Source: Alkalicoccus saliphilus (lineage in GTDB: Bacteria > Bacillota > Bacilli > Bacillales > Salisediminibacteriaceae). Taken from it: a stretch of 64,000 nt of DNA. Where the stretch lies: contig NZ_PZJJ01000001.1 of assembly GCF_003044065.1 (NCBI RefSeq), positions 124,001 through 188,000 on the forward strand, written 5' to 3'. The position numbers were made by a program, and so were the translations under genes. Numbering within the stretch: position 1 is the stretch's first letter; each line of letters begins with the position of its first letter. The notes under the pieces are model-generated. The model was not told where the DNA came from and did not search any database. It was given only the letters and a program-made list of their open reading frames with translations. Shown here piece by piece: positions 37,325 through 47,257 of the stretch.

Positions 37325-38806
37325 TCAGCTTTTTGTTGAAACATAGGCTTCCCGGCTGTATTTAAGCACCGGTTTTCTGGCCGCTGTAGTTTCATCAAGG
37401 CGTCCTATTACAGTACTGTGAGGCGCTTCCTGAACTACTTCCGGAGTGTTTTCAGCTTCCTCCGCTATTTGAATCATTGCATCACAGAACTCATCCAGCG
37501 TCTCCTTGGATTCTGTTTCTGTAGGTTCCACCATCAGACATTCCTCTACATTGATCGGGAAGTAAATCGTCGGCGGGTGGTATCCAAAGTCCAGAAGACG
37601 TTTTGCCATATCCAGTGTACGGACGCCGAGCTTCTTCTGTCTTTTACCGGAAAGAACAAATTCATGCTTACAGTGCTGCTCGTACGGCGTATCGAAATAA
37701 GGCTGGAGCCGGCGCAGCATGTAGTTGGCATTCAGAACGGCCTGAAGAGAAACCTGCTTCAACCCTTCCGGCCCCATTGTCCGAATGTACGTATATGCTC
37801 TGACATTAATACCAAAATTACCATAATATGGTTTTACACGTCCGATCGTTTCCGGAAAGTCATAGGAGAACGTGTAGTGTTCCCCTTCTTTAGCAATTAT
37901 CGGTGCAGGAAGATAAGGAACGAGATCCTTTTTCACTCCTACCGGCCCGGATCCCGGTCCCCCTCCTCCGTGCGGGGTAGTAAAAGTTTTATGAAGATTC
38001 AGGTGCACAACATCGAAACCCATGTCTCCCGGCCGTGTTATTCCGAGAATAGCATTCGAATTTGCTCCATCATAATACAGTTTCCCCCCTGCTTCATGGA
38101 TAATTTCCGCCATTTCAGAAATCTGCCTTTCAAAAAGTCCAAGAGTATTTGGGTTTGTCAGCATGAGAGCTGCTGTATCGTCTCCCGTCAGCTCTCTTAG
38201 ATGATCGAGGTCCACCAGTCCTTCTTCCGTCGAACGGACTGTTACAGCTTCAAAACCAGCGACAACAGCTGACGCCGGATTGGTTCCGTGAGCCGAATCA
38301 GGTACGATCACCTTCGTCCGCTCATAATCTCCCCGCCCTTCATGATAGGCACGAATCAGCATAAGACCGGTCCACTCTCCGTGGGCACCCGCCGCCGGCT
38401 GAAGCGTAACCTGATCCATGCCGGTCACTTCCTCAAGGGATGTCTGCAGTTTATACATAAGCTCCATCGCACCTTGAATCTGGCTTTCCGGCTGGTATGG
38501 ATGCAGATGAGCAAATCCTGGATAACGGGCGACATCTTCATTAATTTTCGGGTTGTATTTCATCGTACACGATCCCAAAGGATAAAATCCGGAGTCTACA
38601 CCGTGATTCCTTCTCGAGAGAGCCGTATAGTGCCGGACGAGCTGAAGTTCAGAAACCTGTGGGAGTTCAGCTGCCTCCTCCCGCTGAAAAGAAGAAGGAA
38701 GAAGTTCATCCAAGTCTATTCTGTCAACATCCAGTTCAGGTAGACTGTGACCGATGCGCCCTTCTTTACTCATCTCAAATATTAATGCCTGATTTTCTGT
38801 AGTCAT
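37325..38806 (-). CDS. gcvPB: Glycine dehydrogenase (decarboxylating) subunit 2
   Basis: 493 residues, C-terminal half of the split P-protein. PLP-binding lysine in [18 protein letters not shown] near residue 270; [14 protein letters not shown] and the closing [10 protein letters not shown]. With GcvPA it decarboxylates glycine and loads the aminomethyl group on lipoyl-GcvH. The start overlaps the end of gcvPA by 4 bp. Confidence 0.95.
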   Translation of the reverse strand: MTTENQALIFEMSKEGRIGHSLPELDVDRIDLDELLPSSFQREEAAELPQVSELQLVRHYTALSRRNHGVDSGFYPLGSCTMKYNPKINEDVARYPGFAHLHPYQPESQIQGAMELMYKLQTSLEEVTGMDQVTLQPAAGAHGEWTGLMLIRAYHEGRGDYERTKVIVPDSAHGTNPASAVVAGFEAVTVRSTEEGLVDLDHLRELTGDDTAALMLTNPNTLGLFERQISEMAEIIHEAGGKLYYDGANSNAILGITRPGDMGFDVVHLNLHKTFTTPHGGGGPGSGPVGVKKDLVPYLPAPIIAKEGEHYTFSYDFPETIGRVKPYYGNFGINVRAYTYIRTMGPEGLKQVSLQAVLNANYMLRRLQPYFDTPYEQHCKHEFVLSGKRQKKLGVRTLDMAKRLLDFGYHPPTIYFPINVEECLMVEPTETESKETLDEFCDAMIQIAEEAENTPEVVQEAPHSTVIGRLDETTAARKPVLKYSREAYVSTKS

Positions 38807-40149
38807 TCTGCTCCCTCCAGTGCTGATGCCAGTGCATCGATTTCTTCTTTTGTACGCAGCTCGGTTACTGCAAGAAGCATTTGCTTTTCTCTGCCTTTAT
38901 AAAAACGACCAAGATCCAGACCTCCGATAATACCTTTATCGAAAAGCTGCTCGTTGATTTGAGAAACTTCTTTAGTGAACTCTATAACAAACTCATTAAA
39001 GAAAGGCCCGCTAAAGGCAGGACGAAACCCTTTTGCTTCAAGTGCTTTTTTGGCATAATGGGCCTTCTGCATATTCTGTTCAGCCATTTCTTTAAGACCG
39101 TATTTCCCGATCGCACTCATGGCAATTGCCGCTCCAAGAGCGTTCAGTGCCTGATTGGAACAGATATTACTCGTAGCTTTATCTCTTCGAATATGCTGTT
39201 CCCGGGCCTGCAGCGTTAATACAAATCCACGCTGTCCACTGTCATCTGTCGTCTGGCCGACCAATCTTCCAGGAACTTTACGCATAAGCTTTTTTGTAAC
39301 AGCGAAATAGCCGCAGTGTGGTCCTCCAAGCTGTGTTGGAATACCAAATGGCTGCGCATCTCCCACTACTACATCAGCACCAAATTCTCCAGGCGGCTTA
39401 AGCATCCCCAGACTCAGCGGATTGGATGATACAATCATATGACTTTTATCGCTGTGGGTTATTTCCTCCACCTTTTGGAGGTCTTCTATCTGACCGAAAA
39501 AGTTAGGGTACTGCACAATTACACAGGCCGTGCTGCTGGTGTATTTCTGCTCCAGGTCCTCCATGTCCGTACAGCCGTCTTTCTCTTCAATTTCCACCAC
39601 TGTAAGATTCTGCCCTGCAGCATTTGTTTTAAGTACTTCAAGAGCTTCCGGATGCACTGTTTTAGAAACGAGAATTTCTTTTTTCTTCGTCTGACCGCAG
39701 CTCATCATCGCTGCTTCAGTCAGAGCTGTCGGTCCATCATACATTGAAGAGTTGGCAAGGTCCATTCCCGTAAGCTCACAGATCATCGTCTGAAATTCGA
39801 AAATCCCCTGTAGTTCTCCCTGCGATATTTCCGGCTGATACGGCGTGTAGGCAGTAAAAAATTCCGAGCGGAGAAGCATGTGATTTACTACAGAAGGAAT
39901 ATAGTGTTCGTATACGCCCGCTCCGAGGAAAGAGGGGTAGTCTTTAACGTTTACGTTTCTTCCTGCCAGCCGCTGCATTTCTTTAATGAGCGCTGTTTCG
40001 TGCAGTGCCGGTTCAATTTCCAGCGGTCCGTCAAACTTTACTTTGTCGGGGATATCTTCAAAAAGCTCATCGAGACTCTCTACGCCGATTGTGTCCAGCA
40101 TTTCCTTCTGATCCCGGTCTGTCATTGGTAAATAGCGGAAATCGTTCAT
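38803..40149 (-). CDS. gcvPA: Glycine dehydrogenase (decarboxylating) subunit 1
   Basis: 448 residues, N-terminal half of the split P-protein ([65 protein letters not shown]). It lies 19 bp downstream of gcvT and overlaps gcvPB. The split gene is normal for Bacillus. Confidence 0.95.
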   Translation of the reverse strand: MNDFRYLPMTDRDQKEMLDTIGVESLDELFEDIPDKVKFDGPLEIEPALHETALIKEMQRLAGRNVNVKDYPSFLGAGVYEHYIPSVVNHMLLRSEFFTAYTPYQPEISQGELQGIFEFQTMICELTGMDLANSSMYDGPTALTEAAMMSCGQTKKKEILVSKTVHPEALEVLKTNAAGQNLTVVEIEEKDGCTDMEDLEQKYTSSTACVIVQYPNFFGQIEDLQKVEEITHSDKSHMIVSSNPLSLGMLKPPGEFGADVVVGDAQPFGIPTQLGGPHCGYFAVTKKLMRKVPGRLVGQTTDDSGQRGFVLTLQAREQHIRRDKATSNICSNQALNALGAAIAMSAIGKYGLKEMAEQNMQKAHYAKKALEAKGFRPAFSGPFFNEFVIEFTKEVSQINEQLFDKGIIGGLDLGRFYKGREKQMLLAVTELRTKEEIDALASALEGAE

Positions 40150-40168
40150 TGTTTTCCACCCTTTCTGT

Positions 40169-41257
40169 TTAAGATTTATTTCTTGCGTAAAAAGGCGTTT
40201 TCACTACTTCAGCTTTCAACGTTCTTTTGCGGACCTGCACACTGACCTCTGTGCCAATTTCTTTGTACTTACTGTCTACAATGGCCAGTCCAACATTTTT
40301 CCCGAGTGTCGGAGACTGGGTGCCTGTCGTAATAAATCCTATTTCTTTATCTCCGTCGAGAACTGGATATCCGGTTCTCGGGATACCTTTGTCGATCATT
40401 TCCAGACCAATCATCCGGCGTTCCGGGCCGTTTTCTTTCTGCTGTTTTAACGTTTTCTGTCCAATGAATGGAACAGACTTGTCAGGCTTTACCGCAAACC
40501 CTATCCCTGCCTCTATTGGTGTAATATCTTTGGAAAGCTCCTGGCCGTAAAGCGCAAGCTTTGCTTCAAAACGGAGAGTGTCTCTTGCACCGAGGCCTAT
40601 CGGCTCAGCACCTCCTTCAATAATTTTCTTCCAGAGCGGGACGGCAGCTTCAGGCGTACAGTATATTTCAAATCCGTCCTCCCCGGTGTATCCGGTTCTG
40701 GAAACGAGGACGTTCCAGCCGTCAATTTCAACATCATTCTGGAAACGAAAGAAAGAAATTCTACTCAGGTCCGAAGCAGTCAGTTTCTGAGCAATCTTTT
40801 CAGCTTCCGGCCCCTGAAGTGCAAGCTGAGCGTAGCCTTCAGATACATTGGCTATAGTGACGTCTTCCTTTCCCACATGGGACTGAAGCCAGTCAAAGTC
40901 TTTTTCAATGTTGGCGGCATTAACTACAAGCAGTACTTCCTGTTCGGAAAATTTGTAAAGAACAAGATCGTCAACTGTGCCTCCGTCTTCGTAACACATA
41001 GCCGTATACTGACACTGACCGCTTTTTGCTTTGTCCAGGTCATTTGTGAGCATCTTCTGCAGGAATGAAACAGTATCCGGACCGGTAACTTTAAGCTCTC
41101 CCATGTGTGAAACATCAAAAAGACCTGCTTTTTCTCTTACCGCAGCATGCTCTTCTTTTATTGAAGTAAACTGTACGGGGAGATCCCACCCGCCAAAATC
41201 TATCGTTTTTCCTCCATATTCGCTGTAAATTTCATAAAGCGGTGTTCTGTTTCCCAT
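40169..41257 (-). CDS. gcvT: Aminomethyltransferase (T-protein)
   Basis: 362 residues. Folate-binding T-protein with [30 protein letters not shown] and EAGIGFAV. It releases ammonia and makes methylene-tetrahydrofolate from the aminomethyl group on GcvH. First gene of the gcv operon; translation starts 46 bp after the glycine riboswitch terminator. gcvH is not in the window. Confidence 0.95.
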   Translation of the reverse strand: MGNRTPLYEIYSEYGGKTIDFGGWDLPVQFTSIKEEHAAVREKAGLFDVSHMGELKVTGPDTVSFLQKMLTNDLDKAKSGQCQYTAMCYEDGGTVDDLVLYKFSEQEVLLVVNAANIEKDFDWLQSHVGKEDVTIANVSEGYAQLALQGPEAEKIAQKLTASDLSRISFFRFQNDVEIDGWNVLVSRTGYTGEDGFEIYCTPEAAVPLWKKIIEGGAEPIGLGARDTLRFEAKLALYGQELSKDITPIEAGIGFAVKPDKSVPFIGQKTLKQQKENGPERRMIGLEMIDKGIPRTGYPVLDGDKEIGFITTGTQSPTLGKNVGLAIVDSKYKEIGTEVSVQVRKRTLKAEVVKTPFYARNKS

Positions 41258-41302
41258 TGTAGTGCACCTCCATTTGATTATGTAATGCTGTCTGCTTTTG
41301 AC

Positions 41303-41519
41303 GACAAAAAAAGACAGAAACGCCCTGATTGTAGTCAGAACGCCTCTGTCTGTGTACCTGAGAGTTTTCTCCTCCAGCTGAAGAAATCAGGAGGTTTCCC
41401 CATCGGTGATCCTCTTTTGGATCTTTCCAGAGATGCGTCAAGCAGGAGTCTGCTTTGCCTGAGAGATTCACGCACCTGCGCTTGCTCCTTCGGCGACGGC
41501 CTTCGCCGTTCTCTCCCCC
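41303..41519 (-). promoter_or_regulatory. Tandem glycine riboswitch with terminator
   Basis: Two glycine aptamers on the minus strand: the first carries GGAGAGAAC at its start and CTCTCAGGCAAA near 41455, the second GGGGAAACC near 41400 and CTCTCAGGTAC near 41355. A downstream hairpin, ACAGAGGCGTTCTGA paired with TCAGGGCGTTTCTGT (41335-41349 with 41314-41328), is followed by seven T and would terminate before gcvT. Part of that hairpin overlaps the 3' end of aptamer 2, so glycine binding should prevent termination, as known for gcvT in B. subtilis. Confidence 0.93.
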
Positions 41520-41565
41520 TGCTGTCATTCGCCTTGTTTTTAATTAACGTATGTGAAACAAGTTT

Positions 41566-41595
41566 ATCGTACCACTATTCTCTTTTTTCAGGCAA
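41566..41595 (-). promoter_or_regulatory. Probable sigma-A promoter of the gcv operon
   Basis: Minus strand TTGCCT (41590-41595), 18-bp spacer, TACGAT (41566-41571), about 40 bp upstream of the riboswitch. Matches are four of six in each box. Confidence 0.5.
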
Positions 41596-41647
41596 GTGTT
41601 TATTCTCTATAAACGAGTACAGGAAGCTCTTTAAAAACTTTCTGTTT

Positions 41648-42028
41648 TTACGACTCTTCCTCCCATTGAAATATTCCTGCACCGTGTTCATATATAAACT
41701 GCACTTTCCGATGGTAGAGTCCCGATTCCGCTTCTATTTCCATCCGCCACTTCTCACCTTGATTTTCCGCTGTACCAACAACCTTTCCTTTTTCAAAATT
41801 CCCTGTAAAAAGAAGCTGTTCCTTATCGCTGTTACCCGATGCATCGATCAGGTAGTCGGATGCGGTCATAACAAGCTGCTGTGTATACATATCTTCCAGC
41901 TCGTGGGCGAGCAGTTTTCTTTCCATTTCGTAATGATGAATCAAATACATGGAAAATCCACTTATACAAAGGATAAAAAGCATTGTATACAAAAGCATAA
42001 AGCCTTTTTTATTGGCCAGATAATACAT
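41648..42028 (-). CDS. comGG: Competence pseudopilus protein ComGG
   Basis: 126 residues, with a prepilin-like N-terminus (NKKGFMLLYTMLFIL) followed by a hydrophobic helix and a soluble domain. Last gene of the comG operon; it overlaps the end of comGF. The ATG at 42028 follows GAAGG; the longer frame starts at a TTG and is not favoured. ComGG is the least conserved minor pseudopilin, so the call depends on order. Confidence 0.8.
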   Translation of the reverse strand: MYYLANKKGFMLLYTMLFILCISGFSMYLIHHYEMERKLLAHELEDMYTQQLVMTASDYLIDASGNSDKEQLLFTGNFEKGKVVGTAENQGEKWRMEIEAESGLYHRKVQFIYEHGAGIFQWEEES

Positions 42029-42491
42029 AATTATTATGTCCTTCAATATAGGTATATTTCTGCTCTGCCCATTCGGCAGGATGAAGCAGATAGCGGGTCC
42101 TCGTCTTGTTCCCGGCTGTCACCCAAATTTCCAGGCCGAAACGGTGCTTTCGAAAACCATAATCCGTAATATGCTGTAACGTTACTTCATGCCCCTGGGA
42201 CATTACTCTTCTGCGGATTTTATCTTCATACCTTTCATAAGAGACAGTTTTTCCCTCAACATTCATCAGCAGCCGGTCGTTTGACGCAGTAACCGCATAG
42301 CTTTCACTCTGCTGAAACTCCTTTTCCAGCTGTTTTGTAAAAACATAGAATTCATGCATGGAAAATTGATTGATTTCCGGTTTTTGACTCATCCAGAAAT
42401 GGTAGCCTGATAAAAATAAAGGCAGAACAAGTGTCAGCAGGAATAATCCTGCCAAAACAGCAACCAAAGTAAATCCTTTCTCATTAGTCAT
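42009..42491 (-). CDS. comGF: Competence minor pseudopilin ComGF
   Basis: 160 residues with an N-terminal type IV prepilin-like segment (NEKGFTLVAVLAGLFLL). The conserved Glu at +5 is Ala here, as is often the case for non-major pseudopilins. Overlaps comGE by 8 bp and comGG by 20 bp. Its beta-rich C-domain sits in the DNA-uptake pseudopilus. Confidence 0.85.
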   Translation of the reverse strand: MTNEKGFTLVAVLAGLFLLTLVLPLFLSGYHFWMSQKPEINQFSMHEFYVFTKQLEKEFQQSESYAVTASNDRLLMNVEGKTVSYERYEDKIRRRVMSQGHEVTLQHITDYGFRKHRFGLEIWVTAGNKTRTRYLLHPAEWAEQKYTYIEGHNNYVLSGQ

Positions 42492-42795
42492 ATCCTGGAA
42501 GACATACTGCCGGCTGTCTCCTGAATTCTCCTTCGGCTTTCAGACAGTATTCTTTACCATTCTCAAGGTAACGGACACTTCCGGAAAAAGAAGCGGCTTC
42601 TCCCTGAAACAAACCGGTTACCGAAGCGTCCTCCTGAATGAGTTCCAAAAGAAGCTGCCCTGCTTCCCGCTCAGCTTCCATCAAGTAAAATTCGCTGTGC
42701 AGAAATCCAATGAGTACCACAAAGCTGCTGCAGCCTGCAGTCAACAGAAGCAGAGAAGCCGACATTTCAAGAAGAAAATATCCTTTATTATTCAA
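42484..42795 (-). CDS. comGE: Competence minor pseudopilin ComGE
   Basis: 103 residues; prepilin N-terminus NNKGYFLLEMSASLLLL with Gly before the mature Tyr and Glu at +5. The start is TTG, overlapping the comGD stop, so translation is coupled. Fourth minor component of the pseudopilus operon. Confidence 0.83.
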   Translation of the reverse strand: MNNKGYFLLEMSASLLLLTAGCSSFVVLIGFLHSEFYLMEAEREAGQLLLELIQEDASVTGLFQGEAASFSGSVRYLENGKEYCLKAEGEFRRQPAVCLPGYD

Positions 42796-43219
42796 TTTCC
42801 AGAAAATAAAATCTCCCCCTTCCTATTTGAAAAACGAGATTGTACTTTTTTGAAGCTGCTGTTACCCGCAGCTGCCCGAAATGTCTTACATTGCCATTCG
42901 GATTAAACTGAACCTGATTCAACTTTAGTGAAAGCTCTTCGAAGGCAAGGGGATAAATTGGACGGCGGTCAAGGAGAATCTCCCCCTCAGAAACCGCCCG
43001 GTACTGCCCGGAGGCATAAAAACGGAAACTTACTTCTTTTCCCGTTTTCATTGCTTCAAGCTGCATGGAATGAAGATCCCGCTGCAGTTCATTTAATAAA
43101 TATTCCGCCTGCATCTGACGTGTTATTTCAGAAACAGGCAGCAAGGCCGCCATACTGACTGCAGAGATTATCAGCAGTGAAAGCATTACTTCCGGCATGC
43201 TGTATCCTCTGTTACTCAT
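42788..43219 (-). CDS. comGD: Competence minor pseudopilin ComGD
   Basis: 143 residues; prepilin-type leader SNRGYSMPEVMLSLLII with cleavage after Gly and Glu at +5, followed by the pseudopilin beta domain. It overlaps comGC by 8 bp. It would be processed by ComC prepilin peptidase. Confidence 0.87.
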   Translation of the reverse strand: MSNRGYSMPEVMLSLLIISAVSMAALLPVSEITRQMQAEYLLNELQRDLHSMQLEAMKTGKEVSFRFYASGQYRAVSEGEILLDRRPIYPLAFEELSLKLNQVQFNPNGNVRHFGQLRVTAASKKYNLVFQIGRGRFYFLEIE

Positions 43220-43535
43220 TTCCTGCGCGGGCTTTCATTCCTTCTATCACGATCGATGTCCCGTCCGGGCACGTATCCCTGTCTATATAACCCCCTTCTT
43301 TCAGTGCTGATGCCGAAGCTGGGGACTGGCCATTGTTATCCATCTGATAGGCCATGATCTGTGCTTCCACAAGCTCAAGCGACGCTTCACAGCTTTTGGA
43401 ATTAGCTACTGTCTGGTTTTTTGTCAGGTTCGGAATAAAAACGAGGAGCAGAATTGAAATAATTACGAGTACTACCATAACTTCTATCAGCGTGAAACCT
43501 TTTTTGGATTTGATTACTGCCAGAATTTTTCCCAT
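43212..43535 (-). CDS. comGC: Competence major pseudopilin ComGC
   Basis: 107 residues. Type IV prepilin motif KKGFTLIEVMVVLVII with Glu at +5, then a short helix-rich domain with two cysteines (SKSCEASLE, RDTCPDG) that form the intramolecular disulfide known in ComGC. The ATG at 43535 has AGGA eight bases upstream; the ATGs at 43544 and 43541 are too near the ribosome site. It is separated from comGB by 387 bp of non-coding DNA, which is abnormal for this operon. Confidence 0.9.
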   Translation of the reverse strand: MGKILAVIKSKKGFTLIEVMVVLVIISILLLVFIPNLTKNQTVANSKSCEASLELVEAQIMAYQMDNNGQSPASASALKEGGYIDRDTCPDGTSIVIEGMKARAGNE

Positions 43536-43922
43536 TTTCATCATCCTTTTATTTGTTTTGACAGCATGGCCCTGCTTTTAAAACAGCGGGATTTTCTGCT
43601 GCACTGCATAAAACGGAACAATACTGTCTCATGTGTATTTCACGTTACGCTCTTTCATTATGAATTCTTCCATCCCGTCCTTTAATAATTACATTATCTT
43701 TCTTCTAACCTCCGCGTTGATTACGTCCCTGGCAGCCCTCCTGTTTTGAAAACAGAAACAGTCTTATAGACCCGGAGGAGGCCGGTTATTCAGGGACGCG
43801 ACTTCTTTATTTCCTGCTTCAGGCGCACCGTAACGGAAACTGTCCGTTGTATGTTTAACTGCGTTATCAGCAGGTGTTTAACGAAGAGGTGTTTTTTCCG
43901 GCTCAGTAAACTGGAAAATATA
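43536..43922. other. Non-coding insertion in the comG operon
   Basis: 387 bases between comGB and comGC, genes that normally overlap or abut. It has no ORF with a ribosome site but contains several hairpins: CGTCCCTG / CAGGGACG bracketing about 65 bp (43728-43800) with a GGCC-rich interior, and AACGGA/TCCGTT near 43831-43847. No flanking direct repeat or clear terminal inverted repeat was found. Confidence 0.7.
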
Positions 43923-44948
43923 TTACGCAAAAGAATCAATAATTGAAAATACCGGCATCATCATTGAAACAAACAACACGATCACAATCGCTCCGATCAA
44001 ACAGAAGACGAGCGGCTGCACAAGCCGGATAGCCTTATTTGTATGATCATACATCTGTTGAAACAAATAAGCGGAAAATGAATCGAGCTCCTGAGCCGCT
44101 GCACCGCGGGACTCCCCAAAAGACCAGACTGCCGCTATCTGCGAAATAAAATATGGACTGCTGTGCAGAACTTCAGTAAAAGAATCTCCTGCTTCGAGTT
44201 TCTCAATGAAGTTCCCCGCTTCCATACGAAAGAACGCAAGCATCGATTCTTCTTTCATCGTATAAAGGGCCTGCTGCAGAGAAAGGCCACCCTGAAGCAT
44301 AGGCGCGAGCTGAGCTGTGAAATAATAGGATATCAATTGGCGGACATACTTATGAACCAGTGGAATTTTCATCATAAAGTCAACCTGTTCTGCCGCCGGC
44401 TTTCTGCGTATCCAGAGTACAATCATAATTCCACATATAAGTACAGACAGAAAAAGAGGCAGCCTGAACCAGTCAATAAAAAAAAGCATGCTTTTTGTAA
44501 CTGCCGGAAGTTCATGATCCATCGCCTCAAAAAACTGCTGGAACTGAGGAAGTATCCCTTCCATTAAAACCATTCCCAGAATAACTACTCCAACAGAAAG
44601 CGCCAGCGGATAATGAAGGACGGACTGCATCTGCTTTTTCAATTCATGCCTTTTCAGCAGTAAATACCCGGATTGGGAAAGTGCCTTTTGAAAAGATCCG
44701 TATGTTTCCAGCATTCGAATAAAGTTAATAATTTCTTTTGTAAACCCTGCTTCAAAAAGCTGATCAGCAAACGTATCTCCTTTTTCCATCTCCTTATAAA
44801 CACGGAGAAGCCATTCTCTTTTATCCTCCATCAAAAAAGCAGCATACAGTTCTATTGCTTCGCTAATGTTATAGCCTTCCTTCAGAAGAACAGATATATC
44901 TACGAGCAGCTTTCCTCTTTCGTAATCATTTTTAAAAAGCTTCTTCAC
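43923..44948 (-). CDS. comGB: Competence pseudopilus assembly membrane protein ComGB
   Basis: 341 residues. Two GspF/PilC-type domains, each cytosolic helical bundles, with transmembrane segments at about 115-140, 165-185 and 310-335. It is the inner-membrane platform of the uptake pseudopilus. The GTG at 44948 overlaps the comGA stop (GTGA) and has AAAGGAG seven bases before it, so it is chosen over the longer frame. Confidence 0.9.
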   Translation of the reverse strand: MKKLFKNDYERGKLLVDISVLLKEGYNISEAIELYAAFLMEDKREWLLRVYKEMEKGDTFADQLFEAGFTKEIINFIRMLETYGSFQKALSQSGYLLLKRHELKKQMQSVLHYPLALSVGVVILGMVLMEGILPQFQQFFEAMDHELPAVTKSMLFFIDWFRLPLFLSVLICGIMIVLWIRRKPAAEQVDFMMKIPLVHKYVRQLISYYFTAQLAPMLQGGLSLQQALYTMKEESMLAFFRMEAGNFIEKLEAGDSFTEVLHSSPYFISQIAAVWSFGESRGAAAQELDSFSAYLFQQMYDHTNKAIRLVQPLVFCLIGAIVIVLFVSMMMPVFSIIDSFA

Positions 44949-46012
44949 AAGTAAGCTCCTTTTCCGAAACGCTTCCACTCATCTTCTGCAATATATCCGA
45001 CAGCTATGCCTTTCTTCATAAGAGTTCCAAGATCGATCCGGGGCACTTTTTTGCCGGACCCTTTTTTAAGGTTATCAAAAGCTTCCTGCAGTTCTTCCTC
45101 CATTAATATTTCATAGATCGCCTTCCTGCGTACAAGTCTTCTTCTGCGGCAATGGATCGAACACTCCCCGGTGCAGAAGGGACACTTCACATCAACAAGT
45201 CTCTGGGCTGCCACTCCGCAAAGAACTTCCTGAAGATCTGCCTCGTCAATACCAAGATCTTTAAGCCTTCTGAGAGCTCCGGCAGTGGAGCTGCTGTGAA
45301 GGCTCGATATAACAAGGTGACCGCTCATTGCCGCTTTGACCGCAATAGCTGCCGTTTCTTCATCTCTTATTTCTCCTATTACAATTAAATCAGGATCATG
45401 CCTCAGCAGACTTCTAAGACCTGATGCATAGGTTACTCCTGCTTTTTCGTTAATTTCCATCTGCAGAAGTCCATTCTCCCGTCTTTCCACGGGGTCTTCC
45501 AGTGTCATGATATTTTCTTTTGCACTGCTCATTCTATCCTGAAGCAGTGAATACAAGGTTGTTGTTTTGCCGGCTCCGGTCGGGCCGCATAAAAGGATTA
45601 ATCCATGGGGGCTATGTATAAGTTTCTGAAGGGATGCTACTTGATCCGGGAATAGTGCAAGCTCTCGAAGAGTATCTGATTTTTCGTATGGAAATATACG
45701 CAGTACGAGCGTTTCCATTAGGGAGGAGGGGAATGTTGAGAGTCTGATAAAAATAGTACGCTGTTCCATGAGTATTTCGATACGTTTGTTCTGTGGACGA
45801 CGCCTTTCACCGATATCCATACCGGCAATGAATTTCATGTGGGAAATCAGCTTCCGCCCTGCCGGCAGCGCTACTTTTTCAACGTCAATCAGCTGACCGT
45901 CAAGACGAAATCTAACCCTTACACTTTCTTCATCAGGAAGCAGATGTACATCTGATGCTTTTAATGCCACCGCTTCTCTGATAATCTCTTTTAATTTCAG
46001 TGAAGCTTCCAT
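44945..46012 (-). CDS. comGA: Competence pseudopilus assembly ATPase ComGA
   Basis: 355 residues. GspE/PilB-type traffic ATPase: N-terminal ASDVHLLP, Walker A GPTGAGKT, Asp box TLEDPVE, Walker B LIVIGEIRDEETA, and a CxxC pair (KCPFC) in the C-terminal region. It powers pseudopilus assembly for DNA binding in competence. First gene of the comG operon. No clear ComK box was identified upstream. Confidence 0.93.
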   Translation of the reverse strand: MEASLKLKEIIREAVALKASDVHLLPDEESVRVRFRLDGQLIDVEKVALPAGRKLISHMKFIAGMDIGERRRPQNKRIEILMEQRTIFIRLSTFPSSLMETLVLRIFPYEKSDTLRELALFPDQVASLQKLIHSPHGLILLCGPTGAGKTTTLYSLLQDRMSSAKENIMTLEDPVERRENGLLQMEINEKAGVTYASGLRSLLRHDPDLIVIGEIRDEETAAIAVKAAMSGHLVISSLHSSSTAGALRRLKDLGIDEADLQEVLCGVAAQRLVDVKCPFCTGECSIHCRRRRLVRRKAIYEILMEEELQEAFDNLKKGSGKKVPRIDLGTLMKKGIAVGYIAEDEWKRFGKGAYL

Positions 46013-46199
46013 ATACCACTCTCCTTTTTATTTACCTTTGTAAAAACAGCGTGCTCCGCACCTGACCATCCGCAGAGACACTTAAACACTGCAGATAGCT
46101 TCCAGGTCTGTTACTCACCTGAAGCCCACTCATTTCACAAAGCTTTTTACAACTACAGAACATACATTCGACATGAAGGAATAAAAACCCTTCTTTTTC

Positions 46200-46236
46200 C
46201 AAAAAAAAAAAGCTGATTCAAAAAGAATCAGCTTCG
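46200..46236 (-). terminator. Terminator of the YtxH-like gene
   Basis: AAGCTGATTC / GAATCAGCTT stem with a 5-nt loop, followed on the minus strand by eleven T. Confidence 0.88.
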
Positions 46237-46240
46237 TTCT

Positions 46241-46783
46241 TTACTTTTGATCTTCTTCCTGGGACGAAGTTTCTGTATGAAGGTCCTGCTCTTTATGGAG
46301 TGCCTCCACATCTCTGCGCAGACGTTCTTTTGTTTCTTCAATTTCCTGGACAACCTGCTGGGCAAGTTTTCTGCCTTCGGATTTCTCTTCCTCCATTACA
46401 CCTTTAACATCCCCTGTCAGCTCTTCACCCATTCGAGAGGCTTTATCGGTAACTTCAGAAGTCCGCTCTGAGATTTTTCCCAGGCTTTCTTTTGCAGCAC
46501 TCGTAATACTTCCGGATTTTTCTTTAGCAAGCTGGGAGTATTCTGCTCCTTTTTCTTTGGCAGTGTTCGTCCATTCGGTCGTTCGATCCACAGCAGCTGA
46601 GCTTTTTTCTTTAGCCGTATTCGTCCATTCCGCTGTGCGGTCTTTTGCTGATGAAGCTTTTTCATTTAAATCGGTCCGAAGTTCCCTTCCGGATTTAGGC
46701 GCCATTAAAACCGCTGCCGCAGCCCCTACCAGGCTTCCTACTACAGCTCCTAAAATGAAATCTTTCGTATCCATATTACTCAT
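46241..46783 (-). CDS. YtxH domain-containing stress protein
   Basis: 180 residues. N-terminal hydrophobic Gly/Ala-rich segment (GAVVGSLVGAAAAVLMAP followed by KSGRELR) marks the YtxH family; then an amphipathic helix of 11-residue type repeats (TAEWTNTAKEKSS and TTEWTNTAKEKGA) like LEA proteins, and an acidic end. In B. subtilis ytxH is part of the sigma-B/sigma-H stress response. A sigma-B-like promoter and a palindromic operator lie upstream, which supports a stress role here too. Confidence 0.8.
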   Translation of the reverse strand: MSNMDTKDFILGAVVGSLVGAAAAVLMAPKSGRELRTDLNEKASSAKDRTAEWTNTAKEKSSAAVDRTTEWTNTAKEKGAEYSQLAKEKSGSITSAAKESLGKISERTSEVTDKASRMGEELTGDVKGVMEEEKSEGRKLAQQVVQEIEETKERLRRDVEALHKEQDLHTETSSQEEDQK

Positions 46784-46809
46784 AAATTGCTTCCTCCTTT
46801 TATTCTTCG

Positions 46810-46833
46810 TGTATGTATATTATTCTACATACA
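46810..46833. promoter_or_regulatory. 24-bp palindromic operator upstream of the YtxH-like gene
   Basis: TGTATGTA-N8-TACATACA, two perfect 8-bp half-sites. The core ATGTA-N8-TACAT resembles PadR-family operators. It lies just downstream of the predicted -10 element, where a repressor would block transcription. Confidence 0.55.
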
Positions 46834-46840
46834 TTCTATA

Positions 46841-46866
46841 ATACCTTTGTTTACCTTAAATTAAAC
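46841..46866 (-). promoter_or_regulatory. Candidate sigma-B promoter of the YtxH-like gene
   Basis: Minus strand GTTTAA (46861-46866), 14-bp spacer, AGGTAT (46841-46846), one mismatch from the GTTTAA-N12-14-GGGTAT consensus. Confidence 0.55.
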
Positions 46867-47257
46867 CCTGAAATTTCAGGAATTGGGTAAATCACCCCCT
46901 GCTCTGTGTCTGCGTATTAAGTATTGTTAAACAGCTTTTTCATGAACCGTGCGGAAGCGGAGTTGTAGCTGCATTCTTAGAGAAACCTCCGCTTCCTGAT
47001 ACATGACGGATGCAGTTCAAAAGCTTTTCCTCAGCCGATGGAAGAAAATGCAGCGGCTCTGTCATCAGCACAGAGCTTTCAGAGCCTGAAAGTAAAAGAA
47101 CCTTTTCGGAATTTCTCTTCCATAACGTAAGTAACTTTCTTTGAAAACAATACCTGCTTCACAAATTTCCGCCTTGGAGAGGCCCGGAGTTCCTGACGTT
47201 CCTGTATGACAGACTCCAATAAAAAGTACTGCTCATGAAATCCTCCGGAAGCAACAG
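46867..47257. other. Intergenic region between the YtxH-like gene and yqgY
   Basis: About 390 bases without a supported gene on either strand. A GC-rich hairpin-like segment (GCGGAAGCGGAG ... CTCCGCTTCC type pairing, about 46955-46998) is present, of unknown role. Confidence 0.45.

Noticed and set aside
43536-43922. comG insertion as a MITE
   Set aside because: No clear terminal inverted repeats or target duplication could be identified at the edges, so it is described only as a non-coding insertion.
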